A DNA stretch of 11,892 bases, taken from assembly GCA_018814965.1 (NCBI GenBank), contig JAHIYS010000199.1, forward strand, positions 1 through 11,892. The letters run 5' to 3'. The position numbers and the translations under genes are program-made. This stretch comes from Gammaproteobacteria bacterium (GTDB taxonomy: Bacteria > Pseudomonadota > Gammaproteobacteria > UBA9339). This document shows, in pieces, positions 1-6,476 of this stretch. Below the pieces are notes generated by a model. The model was not told the origin of the DNA and did no database searches. It was given only the letters and a program-made list of their open reading frames with translations. Position 1 is the stretch's first letter. Every line of letters begins with the position of its first letter.

Positions 1-42
1 CATAGCCTTCAACCACTAGACTTGGGATTATTATATCAATGA
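1..42 (+). CDS. nadC: 3' end of probable quinolinate phosphoribosyltransferase NadC (5' partial)
   Basis: The first reading frame is open from the window edge to a TGA at 40-42 and gives the 13-residue tail HSLQPLDLGLLYQ. NadC proteins typically end with a GALTHS.xALDLSL-type strand, and the visible THS/LDL pattern fits this from memory. NadC converts quinolinate and PRPP to nicotinate mononucleotide, two steps after NadB. The stop codon overlaps the nadB start as ATGA (39-42), the usual geometry of translationally coupled genes, and nadB-nadC neighbours are common. Only 13 codons are visible, so the identity rests on a short match plus context. Confidence 0.55.
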   Translation, partial: HSLQPLDLGLLYQ

Positions 43-1589
43 AAACCCATCATTATTATGATGTTCTAATCATAGGAAGCGGCGCTGCTGGACTGACCGT
101 AGCCCTAAACTTAACTAAACATTGCAAAGTTGCAATATTATCCAAAGGCCCAATTGATGAAGGGAGTACAAAATATGCCCAAGGCGGGATCGCTGCTGTA
201 ATAGCAAACACCGACAGCATAGAATCCCATATCGAAGACACCTTAAGAACTGGCGATGGTTTATGCGACCCAGATATAGTTAAATTTGTTGTCACTAATG
301 CTAAAGATTCTATTAGTTGGCTAGTCAATCAAGGAGTAAATTTTAGCACCGAAGATGGCAAAAATTTTCATCTAACCCGCGAGGGGGGACATAGCCACCG
401 CCGGGTATTGCACTCTACAGACGCTACTGGTGCTGCAATTGAAAATAGTTTGGTAACAATGGTCAAAAAAGAACCGGTTGATATTTTTACTGAATATACC
501 GCCATTAATTTAATCAAACAAAACGAAAGATGCTCTGGAGCATACGCACTAAATAATCTTAAAAATACAGTAGAAACTTTTCAAGCTAAATTTATAGTAT
601 TAGCCACCGGGGGAGCTAGCAAGGTTTATCTTTATACCACCAACCCTGACTGCTCAAGCGGTGATGGAATTGCGATGGCAGAGCGTGTGGGATGTAAAAT
701 TGCCAACATGGAATTTAACCAATTTCACCCTACCTGCCTATATCATCCCCATGCAAAATCATTCTTAATCTCTGAAGCGGTACGTGGCGAGGGCGGTATA
801 TTGCTTTTGCCAAATGGTGAAAGATTTATGCCAAAGTTTGATGCGCTTGCTGAGCTAGCCCCACGTGATATTGTAGCTCGTGCGATCGATTTTGAGATGA
901 AACGGTTGGGAATAGACTGTGTGTATTTAGACATTAGCCATAAATCAGCAAAATTTATTACCAAGCATTTCCCCAACATCTACAAACGGTGTCTTGAGCT
1001 TGGGATAGATATAACCAAGCATCAGATCCCCGTAGTACCAGCCGCTCATTATACTTGTGGCGGTGTCGTTGTTGATAAGCATGGCCGCACCAGCCTATCA
1101 GGACTATATGCCTTAGGAGAAACATCTTGCACTGGACTACATGGAGCCAATCGTATCGCCAGCAACTCCCTTTTAGAATGCATAGTTTATGGTAAATCAG
1201 CTAGTGAAGACATAAAACAGCAGCTAAACCAAACTGAGTTACCACCACCTTGCGCCCCATGGAACGAGGAGCAAGTAACAGACTCTGATGAAGCGGTTGT
1301 TGTCACCCATAATTGGGGGGAGATACGCCGTCTAATGTGGGATTATGTTGGTATAGTACGCACTAATAAGCGTCTAGAAAGGGCGCACCGCAGGATAGAA
1401 TTACTCAAATCTGAAGTTCAAGAATATTATAGTAAGTTTAAAATAAGTAAAAATCTCATTGAATTACGCAATCTAGTGGTAGTCGCCGACCTTATAATTA
1501 ACGCCGCAACAAGAAGAAAAAGTAGCTGTGGATTACATTATAACTTAGATTACAAACCACAACCAAAAGCACAACAACTTAAGAAATAA
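39..1589 (+). CDS. nadB: L-aspartate oxidase (quinolinate synthase subunit B)
   Basis: Cytoplasmic FAD enzyme that oxidises L-aspartate to iminoaspartate, the first step of de novo NAD synthesis; NadA then condenses the product with dihydroxyacetone phosphate. The 516-residue protein opens with the FAD-binding GSGAAG (13-18) and has the STKYAQGGIAA segment (43-53). The substrate-cap stretch REGGHSHRRVLH (114-125) precedes EFNQFHPT (225-232). Family catalytic residues are present: Arg276 in ELAPRD, His337 in HYTCGG and Arg372 in GANRIASNS. The C-terminal helical domain ends in a GLHYNLDY segment (498-505). It is somewhat shorter than the 540 residues of the E. coli enzyme, the loss being at the C-terminus. 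The usual ESRG before LH reads SSCG here. No good Shine-Dalgarno precedes the ATG, consistent with coupling to the upstream frame through ATGA. Confidence 0.96.
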   Translation: MKTHHYYDVLIIGSGAAGLTVALNLTKHCKVAILSKGPIDEGSTKYAQGGIAAVIANTDSIESHIEDTLRTGDGLCDPDIVKFVVTNAKDSISWLVNQGVNFSTEDGKNFHLTREGGHSHRRVLHSTDATGAAIENSLVTMVKKEPVDIFTEYTAINLIKQNERCSGAYALNNLKNTVETFQAKFIVLATGGASKVYLYTTNPDCSSGDGIAMAERVGCKIANMEFNQFHPTCLYHPHAKSFLISEAVRGEGGILLLPNGERFMPKFDALAELAPRDIVARAIDFEMKRLGIDCVYLDISHKSAKFITKHFPNIYKRCLELGIDITKHQIPVVPAAHYTCGGVVVDKHGRTSLSGLYALGETSCTGLHGANRIASNSLLECIVYGKSASEDIKQQLNQTELPPPCAPWNEEQVTDSDEAVVVTHNWGEIRRLMWDYVGIVRTNKRLERAHRRIELLKSEVQEYYSKFKISKNLIELRNLVVVADLIINAATRRKSSCGLHYNLDYKPQPKAQQLKK

Positions 1590-1591
1590 CG

Positions 1592-1633
1592 AAAAAAACC
1601 AGACAATTATTATTACAAAATTGCCTGGTCTTT
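1592..1633. terminator. Probable bidirectional intrinsic terminator between convergent genes
   Basis: An imperfect hairpin pairs ACCAG (1598-1602) with CTGGT (1625-1629) and CAATT (1604-1608) with AATTG (1619-1623). One A-C mismatch separates the two helices, and the loop is 10 nt. On the left is a run of seven A (1592-1598), which on the minus strand is a T-tract directly after the stem. On the right is only a weak TCTTTA tail. It should therefore work best for the minus-strand attachment-family gene and more weakly for nadB, whose stop is 8 nt before it. Confidence 0.65.
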
Positions 1634-1683
1634 ATAGTAGATTGATAAGCTACACCTAAGCCTAGCTTAAATTTGCAACTAAC

Positions 1684-2118
1684 CTAAAAAAACAGCTGCT
1701 CCTTAAGGCTATCATGCAGCTCCTTAAGAGTATATTTAGTATAATCCTTCGTAATATGAGTCTCTTCTAAACCGCCCGCAACATGAAAATGTTTCTTTAA
1801 TACTCCATAAAAATGAGCAGGAGCAACTATTAGTAAATTTTTAAACTTATTTTGGTCCCACCCTGATTTTAATTCATGAGATAATTGTATTGCAAAATGT
1901 TCTAATTCAAGCTCTTTGGGATCGTTTTTGCTGAAGGCACCATGCGCGCCCAAATCGGTTTGATAACGCCCCCGCTTATCAGACGTCAACTCGGCAGCTT
2001 TTTTACGGCTATCAGGATGAGTAAATTCACCTACAAGTCCAAGTTCACCAATACGTAAATTGTCTGTAGACAACAACTTGGCTTCTGAAGCATTAGCAAC
2101 TAAAATCCATGTTTTCAT
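1684..2118 (-). CDS. Host-attachment family protein (PF10116-like)
   Basis: The 144-residue soluble protein has no signal peptide or membrane segment. It matches the 'protein required for attachment to host cells' family from end to end. The N-terminal strand is WILVANASEAKLL (4-16), followed by HPDSRKKAAELTSDKRGR (34-51). Next come a helix with HFAIQLSHELKSG (74-86) and the strand/turn LLIVAPAHFYGVLKKH (95-110). A final KDYTKYTLKELHDSL segment (124-138) closes it. The family name comes from an early plant-pathogen study. The biochemistry is not established, and the fold has been linked to release-factor-like (eRF1/baeRF) domains, so the name should not be read as proof of an adhesin. The ATG has a strong AGGGGA Shine-Dalgarno 5-6 nt upstream. 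The gene diverges from the pilus operon and shares its control region. Confidence 0.85.
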   Translation of the reverse strand: MKTWILVANASEAKLLSTDNLRIGELGLVGEFTHPDSRKKAAELTSDKRGRYQTDLGAHGAFSKNDPKELELEHFAIQLSHELKSGWDQNKFKNLLIVAPAHFYGVLKKHFHVAGGLEETHITKDYTKYTLKELHDSLKEQLFF

Positions 2119-2148
2119 TATTTTCCCCTAATTTGTTTGATTTTTATC

Positions 2149-2159
2149 ACTGTGACAGT
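2149..2159. promoter_or_regulatory. Short perfect palindrome at the attachment-gene transcription start (possible operator)
   Basis: ACTGTGACAGT is an 11-bp palindrome (5-1-5). It lies 8-14 nt downstream of the predicted minus-strand -10 box, so it straddles the expected start of transcription or the first bases of the leader. A repressor site is possible. It is too short to rule out chance. Confidence 0.25.
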
Positions 2160-2162
2160 TAG

Positions 2163-2191
2163 ATTATAGTTGTTTTCAAAAATCCACTCAA
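2163..2191 (-). promoter_or_regulatory. Sigma70-type promoter for the attachment-family gene
   Basis: Read on the minus strand, TTGAGT (2191-2186) is followed after exactly 17 nt by a perfect TATAAT (2168-2163). Transcription would start near 2156, giving a leader of about 38 nt that ends in the AGGGGA ribosome site. Spacing and match to consensus make this the clearest promoter in the window. Confidence 0.7.
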
Positions 2192-2196
2192 GTTTA

Positions 2197-2225
2197 TTAA
2201 CAACACTAAAAAATTGTTTTATACA
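2197..2225 (+). promoter_or_regulatory. Candidate sigma70 promoter for the msh operon
   Basis: TTAACA (2197-2202; 5 of 6 to consensus) and TATACA (2220-2225; TATA conserved) are 17 nt apart. This predicts a start near 2232 and a leader of about 93 nt before the mshI start. The -35 box lies only 5 nt from the -35 box of the divergent promoter. A second TATACA at 2282-2287 has no convincing -35, so it is the weaker alternative. Confidence 0.4.
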
Positions 2226-2231
2226 TCAATG

Positions 2232-2320
2232 ATCCTCAACTCAAATAATTCATCAAAATATTTCCTTTAATCAAAAAGTAATATACAATTGAGCTTGAGC
2301 GAAATAGTAAGTTGAGGGAT
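2232..2320 (+). promoter_or_regulatory. Possible structured leader of mshI with Shine-Dalgarno sequestration
   Basis: Bases 2232-2241 (ATCCTCAACT) can pair with 2310-2320 (AGTTGAGGGAT) as 10 bp with one bulged G, covering the GAGGG ribosome site of mshI. The same 5' bases, 2235-2244 (CTCAACTCAA), can instead pair with 2289-2299 (TTGAGCTTGAG) as 10 bp with one bulged C, leaving the site free. The two folds are mutually exclusive. No known riboswitch class is recognised, and the idea depends on the promoter at 2197-2225 being the real one. Confidence 0.25.
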
Positions 2321-2327
2321 AAAATTG
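2314..2327 (+). promoter_or_regulatory. Shine-Dalgarno and TTG start of mshI
   Basis: GAGGG (2314-2318) sits 6 nt before a TTG codon (2325-2327) that opens the long frame. No ATG lies in a suitable position nearby, so the strong ribosome site fixes the rare TTG as the start. A TTG start would lower the initiation rate of the first gene of the operon. Confidence 0.7.
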
Positions 2328-3230
2328 GAATCACTAATAGCACCATACAAAGGATTATGCTCCATCGAGATCAGGCTCGATGGCATTGCTTTTGCTTATA
2401 CTCCGAACCCAATCAATCCCGAAGTGTCTATATGTGAATTTGAACCATGCCAAAATACCAATCAATCGAACAAAGATCAGATTAAAGAGTGTTTAGCTAA
2501 GATTGTTGACAAACATAACCTCACAAAAACCGCATGTAACTGGGTTTTACACCCTGATTATTATCGCCTAACGCTTCTAAACACTCCCAATCTTCCGCCA
2601 TCAGAGCATAAAAATGCAGTCCGCTGGCAAATAAAAGAGGTTATAAATTATCCTCTTGAGGATGTAGCTGTTGACATTTTTTATCCGGAAGAAATAGGTA
2701 AAAATCCAAATAAAATTTTTGTTATTACGGCACAACATAGTTTCTTGCAAGATATAGTCAACATTATTCAAGAGTGTGGACTATTACCAATAGCTATTGA
2801 TATTCGCGAATTTGCTGTCCGTAATTTAATTGCTGATATAGCTAAGCAGGATGAAGCCATCGGCTTTTTAAGTATTACTAATGATAACTGTTTGATGGTT
2901 TTCGTTAAACAACACCGGATCCAATTTGTACGCCATATCCCCATAAACCTAAAAAGCATCCAGGCTAATCATAGTATTTTAATTACAGAGCTCCAACGAT
3001 CTTTTAACTATTGCCAATCTGAGCTTAAACAAGAAATACCCATCAGATTCTTAATCTCTCCCGACACCGACCTAAGCCAAGAGATTACCCAAGATATAGC
3101 AAAAAATTTGAACAAAGAGATATCCAAATTTTCCTTACAAAAAACTGTTAATTTTAAACTACCGATAACTCAGCAAATAGAATCCAGCTGTTGGGTCGCA
3201 GTCGGAGGGGCGCTACGTAATATCATATAG
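2325..3230 (+). CDS. mshI: MSHA biogenesis protein MshI (PilM-like, cytoplasmic actin-like fold)
   Basis: PilM-like protein of 301 residues with no membrane segment. It would sit on the cytoplasmic face and hold the N-terminal tail of the PilN-like protein encoded next. PilM-family landmarks include AVRWQIKE (98-105) with YPLEDVAVDIFY (109-120), which matches the 'W-E-x-E...lP' region. IGFLSITND (179-187) stands where the second phosphate loop lies, RSFNYCQSEL (225-234) follows, and VAVGGALR (291-298) matches the C-terminal 'VA.GLALR' motif. The first phosphate loop, normally DIGS-like, reads EIRL (15-18), so ATP binding may be weak or lost. It is the first gene of the operon, starting at TTG with a strong ribosome site. 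It could simply be called pilM; the downstream MSHA-specific genes favour mshI. Confidence 0.83.
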   Translation: MESLIAPYKGLCSIEIRLDGIAFAYTPNPINPEVSICEFEPCQNTNQSNKDQIKECLAKIVDKHNLTKTACNWVLHPDYYRLTLLNTPNLPPSEHKNAVRWQIKEVINYPLEDVAVDIFYPEEIGKNPNKIFVITAQHSFLQDIVNIIQECGLLPIAIDIREFAVRNLIADIAKQDEAIGFLSITNDNCLMVFVKQHRIQFVRHIPINLKSIQANHSILITELQRSFNYCQSELKQEIPIRFLISPDTDLSQEITQDIAKNLNKEISKFSLQKTVNFKLPITQQIESSCWVAVGGALRNII

Positions 3231-3241
3231 AGCAAATAAAT

Positions 3242-3811
3242 ATGCCACAAAACATTAACTTACTAGAAGAATTAACTATAAAAAAGATCTACGCTTTTAA
3301 TAGCAGGCTTATCACGCAGATATCCCTGGGATGGATTTTGCTGCTGATTTTAATCTATATCCTAGCCATAGGTATCAATGCAGATAGAAAGAAAACCATC
3401 CTTAAATTAGAGGTTGTCCAAAAAACCATAGAGACAAAAATCAACTCTTATAATCAAATACTTCTTCCACTCAAAGAAAATGTGTTACCAGATGTTAAAA
3501 CCCTTCCATCTGGATCCATCAACTTTCTAGGCTTTTACCGTTATCTAGAAGATTTAGCAAAATTCACTCCTCATGGAGTATGGTTAACTAACATTGTATT
3601 CTCTGAACCAAATGAACTTGTAACTATACAAGGAAGTGCGATTATCGCGTCAAGCGTGTCAGCTCTTATCAACTCTTTAAGTAAATCCGATGACTTTAAA
3701 AATAAAAAATTTGATGCTTTGCAATTAAGAGAAAATATCAGCACTGGCAATACAGATTTTACAATTAGCACATTAGCCCCTACTACAATAGAAACTAACG
3801 AAGACGAATGA
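3242..3811 (+). CDS. PilN-like pilus alignment protein (often labelled second MshI)
   Basis: Bitopic inner-membrane protein of 189 residues. The cytoplasmic tail carries INLLEE (5-10), equivalent to the PilN INLLP motif that docks into a groove of PilM. One membrane helix follows at about 27-45, then a helical stretch (48-75) and a periplasmic ferredoxin-like domain. Within that domain YLEDLAKFTPHGVWLTNI matches the conserved PilN 'LE.La...P.gvwLt' segment. It should heterodimerise with the PilO-like MshJ encoded next. It starts 11 nt after mshI with only a weak AGAG ribosome site, and its TGA stop overlaps the next start as ATGA, suggesting coupled translation. In Shewanella and Vibrio the equivalent gene is usually also called mshI, so I give no symbol. 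Confidence 0.82.
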   Translation: MPQNINLLEELTIKKIYAFNSRLITQISLGWILLLILIYILAIGINADRKKTILKLEVVQKTIETKINSYNQILLPLKENVLPDVKTLPSGSINFLGFYRYLEDLAKFTPHGVWLTNIVFSEPNELVTIQGSAIIASSVSALINSLSKSDDFKNKKFDALQLRENISTGNTDFTISTLAPTTIETNEDE

Positions 3812-4395
3812 ATAAAATACTTACCAAATACCGAAACATAATTGACAATTTGCCTGTTGCCGCAAAATATATCATTTTGTCCATCATTCTAGGACTTATT
3901 TTTATAATTTGGCACTACGGTTTTTGGCAAAATATTCAGCGAGCCATGAGAGATACATCCGCAACAATAGAATCCAAAAACGTGAACATATCCTCAATGA
4001 AAATAAAACTTAAATCACTAGAAGAAGAGATTGCAGCTAAAAAAATCTCAGAACAGGGAAAAGATAATAATATTTTTACCAAGATATTATCCCCTCAACA
4101 AACTAAAATGTTTTTACATGACCTGCTAAACAACAATAATAATTTAGTCCTGCTCCAATTACACAATACTCCGCCAAAAGAGGTGGTATTACCCCAAACC
4201 AATACCAGAGTTTTTGAGCACGGAATAACAATAAAGTTTTTAGGGGATTATTTTTCTACTATGAGGTATTTACAAGCGGCTGAAAAGCTTCCCTGGAGAA
4301 TATTTTGGGATAAATTAGAATATGAGGTTACTGAGTATCCCACTGCAGAAGTAACGATCCATCTTCATACTATAAATGCTACAGAGAGCGGATAA
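3808..4395 (+). CDS. mshJ: MSHA biogenesis protein MshJ (PilO-like)
   Basis: Bitopic inner-membrane protein of 195 residues that should pair with the PilN-like protein and pass the alignment complex on to MshK. It has a short cytoplasmic N-terminus, one membrane helix (about 19-36), a coiled-coil stretch (about 45-82) and a C-terminal domain. The C-terminal domain has the pattern typical of MshJ: HGITIKFLGDYFSTMRYL (138-155), EKLPWRIFWDKLEYEV (159-174) and then YPTAEVTIHLHT (177-188). The ATG overlaps the upstream TGA (ATGA). The stop codon is immediately followed by the mshK ATG with no spacer, so this block is likely translated as a coupled unit. Confidence 0.86.
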   Translation: MNKILTKYRNIIDNLPVAAKYIILSIILGLIFIIWHYGFWQNIQRAMRDTSATIESKNVNISSMKIKLKSLEEEIAAKKISEQGKDNNIFTKILSPQQTKMFLHDLLNNNNNLVLLQLHNTPPKEVVLPQTNTRVFEHGITIKFLGDYFSTMRYLQAAEKLPWRIFWDKLEYEVTEYPTAEVTIHLHTINATESG

Positions 4396-4776
4396 ATGCA
4401 TAAATTATGTAAACTAACAATTACTCTTACTTTGAGCTTATTAGGTCTCTCGTTGCAGGGTCACGCTGAAGAAACCCTACGCGATCCTACTCAACCACCA
4501 GCATATGAGAACACCTACGCCAATTTGCCAAATAATGATGTAAATATTACAGCTGTTTTTACCGGCAAAAACCCTCGAGTAATTATAGGAAACCATGTTT
4601 TCATCATAGGCGATAAAATTGCAGATGCTACAATAACTGCAATCGATACCAAAGGCATCACCCTAACAACTGATGGTGGCAAGGAAAATAAAATTGCCAT
4701 GATCTACTCCACCATTAAAACTCCAATAATAAAAAATGAGAAAGAAGCCCGTGAAAAAATTGATCAAAAAATATAA
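4396..4776 (+). CDS. mshK: MSHA biogenesis protein MshK (PilP/GspC-like periplasmic protein)
   Basis: Small exported protein of 126 residues. Residues 1-24 form a signal peptide (basic MHKLCK, hydrophobic core, probable cleavage after GHA). The mature part begins with EETLRDPTQPP (25-35), the LRDPT-PP hallmark of MshK and related PilP/GspC-type proteins. A small beta domain of the homology-region type follows: VNITAVFTG, RVIIGNHVFIIGD, then ITAID and GITLT. Such domains connect the inner-membrane alignment complex to the N0 domain of the secretin. The absence of a lipobox cysteine separates it from PilP, which is a lipoprotein. Its 3' end overlaps the start of mshL by up to 41 bp. Confidence 0.85.
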   Translation: MHKLCKLTITLTLSLLGLSLQGHAEETLRDPTQPPAYENTYANLPNNDVNITAVFTGKNPRVIIGNHVFIIGDKIADATITAIDTKGITLTTDGGKENKIAMIYSTIKTPIIKNEKEAREKIDQKI

Positions 4777-6454
4777 CTTATTATTAGCTATCAGCGTTTT
4801 TTCATTAATTAGCGCTTGCACTATAACCGAACCCCTATCCAATAATAATGGGGATGCGATTGACGCTGCCTTAAGAGATGGGATGAGCTCTAACCGCTCT
4901 TTGAAGAATTCTTCTAAAAATAGCTCCACACTATCGCCAGAAGTACGAAATGCCCTAATGCCTGAAATTATCATCAATTTGCCAAATACCCCTAAAGCAT
5001 CTATGGAACAAGAGCAACGGTTTGACGTTGTAGTTAACAACGTTCCAGCAAAAGACTTTTTTATGGGGTTAGTAAAAGATACAAAATATAACATGACCAT
5101 AAGCCCTCAAATTACCGGCAGCGTCACATTGGAACTAAAATCAGTAACCGTGCCCAAAGCTATGGACGCAGTAAGAGATGCATATGGATTTGAATATGAA
5201 AAAACCTCATACGGATATCAAGTGTTTCCCCGTCGTTTGGAAACCAGGGTATTTAATGTTAACTACATAGATGTTGACCGTACTGGACAGTCACAAACAT
5301 CTGTCGGTTCAGGACAAATTACCAATACAATTCAAAACACTCTGACATCTACTGGCGTAAGCTCGACTCAACAAGCTGGCTCAACACCAAGCGGCCTAGT
5401 TAATACAACATCAAATTCTAAATTTTGGGATCTATTGCGACTTAATCTTGAAACCATAGTTGGCACTCAAGATGGTAGATCTATCGTACTCAACCCTAGA
5501 TCTGGCGTTATTATTGTTAAAGCCTTTCCCAATGAACTACGCTCAGTTGCGCAATATTTAGATAAAATTCAAAATATAGTTCACCGCCAAGTCATCATCG
5601 AAGCTAAAATACTCGAAGTTGAATTAAATGCACAATTTCAAAGCGGTATTAACTGGAGCGTATTGGGCTTAACTCAAGGATTTAACCAGGCGCAAGTTTT
5701 TGATCCTAATAGCACATATGAAAAAAATAATGGCAGCAGTGATCTAAAACTTTTTACCGGCGCTCTTAACTTACAAGCCCATTATGGGAGCGCTTTTAAA
5801 TCGGTGGTTAATCTACTAAACACTCAGGGTAATGTGAACGTATTGTCCAGCCCAAGAATTGCTACCATCAACAATCAAAAAGCGGTGATCAAAGTTGGAG
5901 ATGACAGGTTCTTTGTCACCAATGTAAGCAGCAACACTGACAATTCAAGCACCACGTCTAACACCACTGCAAATATAACTTTAACCCCGTTTTTCTCCGG
6001 CATTTCTTTGGACGTCACCCCACAAATAGATGAAAATGATAACGTTACAATACATATTCATCCAATAATCAGCAAAGTAACTCAAGATGATCGGAAGTTT
6101 ACCGTTAATAACCAGCCGCAAAATCTGCCTTTGGCTGCAAGCACCGTACGAGAATCAGATAGCATAGTTAGAGCTAAAAATGGGCAAGTGATTGTGATCG
6201 GAGGACTGATGATAAGCTCCGGCCAAAGCTATCAATCATCCACTCCTGGAACAGAACATCTACCAGGAATTAGCGGGTTATTTAAAAATAAAAACAAAGT
6301 AGCGAGCAAATTTGAACTAGTAATTTTATTACAACCAAGAATCGCTGAAACCACAAGTGATTGGCAAAAAAGATTACGAGAAGCTGCCGATGATGTAAAA
6401 AAGATGAAGGGGGATTTTAGCTATAATCTTGTGCCAACAAAAACAAATAAATAA
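4736..6454 (+). CDS. mshL: MSHA outer-membrane secretin MshL (lipoprotein)
   Basis: Forms the outer-membrane channel for the pilus fibre. The 572-residue protein has a lipoprotein signal with lipobox ISAC (Cys28). An N0/STN-like domain covers about 95-165 (FDVVVNNVPAKDFF; SVTVPKAMDAV). An N1-like domain covers about 170-280 and is interrupted by a Ser/Thr/Gln/Asn-rich insertion at 182-226. The secretin core spans about 285-540, with VLSSPRIATINNQKA (369-383), LDVTPQID (425-432), NGQVIVIGGL (482-491) and ELVILLQPRI (527-536). No AMIN domain precedes N0, unlike PilQ. The ATG at 4736 has no ribosome site. GTG at 4751 (codon 6) is preceded by purine-rich GAGAAAGAAG and would give a more usual MKKLIKKY signal start, so the true start may be 4751. 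Confidence 0.94.
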   Translation: MRKKPVKKLIKKYNLLLAISVFSLISACTITEPLSNNNGDAIDAALRDGMSSNRSLKNSSKNSSTLSPEVRNALMPEIIINLPNTPKASMEQEQRFDVVVNNVPAKDFFMGLVKDTKYNMTISPQITGSVTLELKSVTVPKAMDAVRDAYGFEYEKTSYGYQVFPRRLETRVFNVNYIDVDRTGQSQTSVGSGQITNTIQNTLTSTGVSSTQQAGSTPSGLVNTTSNSKFWDLLRLNLETIVGTQDGRSIVLNPRSGVIIVKAFPNELRSVAQYLDKIQNIVHRQVIIEAKILEVELNAQFQSGINWSVLGLTQGFNQAQVFDPNSTYEKNNGSSDLKLFTGALNLQAHYGSAFKSVVNLLNTQGNVNVLSSPRIATINNQKAVIKVGDDRFFVTNVSSNTDNSSTTSNTTANITLTPFFSGISLDVTPQIDENDNVTIHIHPIISKVTQDDRKFTVNNQPQNLPLAASTVRESDSIVRAKNGQVIVIGGLMISSGQSYQSSTPGTEHLPGISGLFKNKNKVASKFELVILLQPRIAETTSDWQKRLREAADDVKKMKGDFSYNLVPTKTNK

Positions 6455-6476
6455 CTCATAAAAAGAGAAGATAACT

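Noticed and set aside
56..328. A 90-codon minus-strand frame inside nadB
   Set aside because: Antisense shadow of the conserved NadB FAD-binding region; no promoter or ribosome site.
2163..2179. TTGAAA (minus strand, 2179-2174) as the -35 box of the attachment gene
   Set aside because: It is only 5 nt from the TATAAT box; TTGAGT at 2191-2186 has the correct 17-nt spacing.
4663..5100. A 145-codon minus-strand open frame across the mshK-mshL junction
   Set aside because: It lies fully antisense to two well-supported genes, has no recognisable motif, and its composition (long Ser/Leu/Ile runs) fits a shadow frame.
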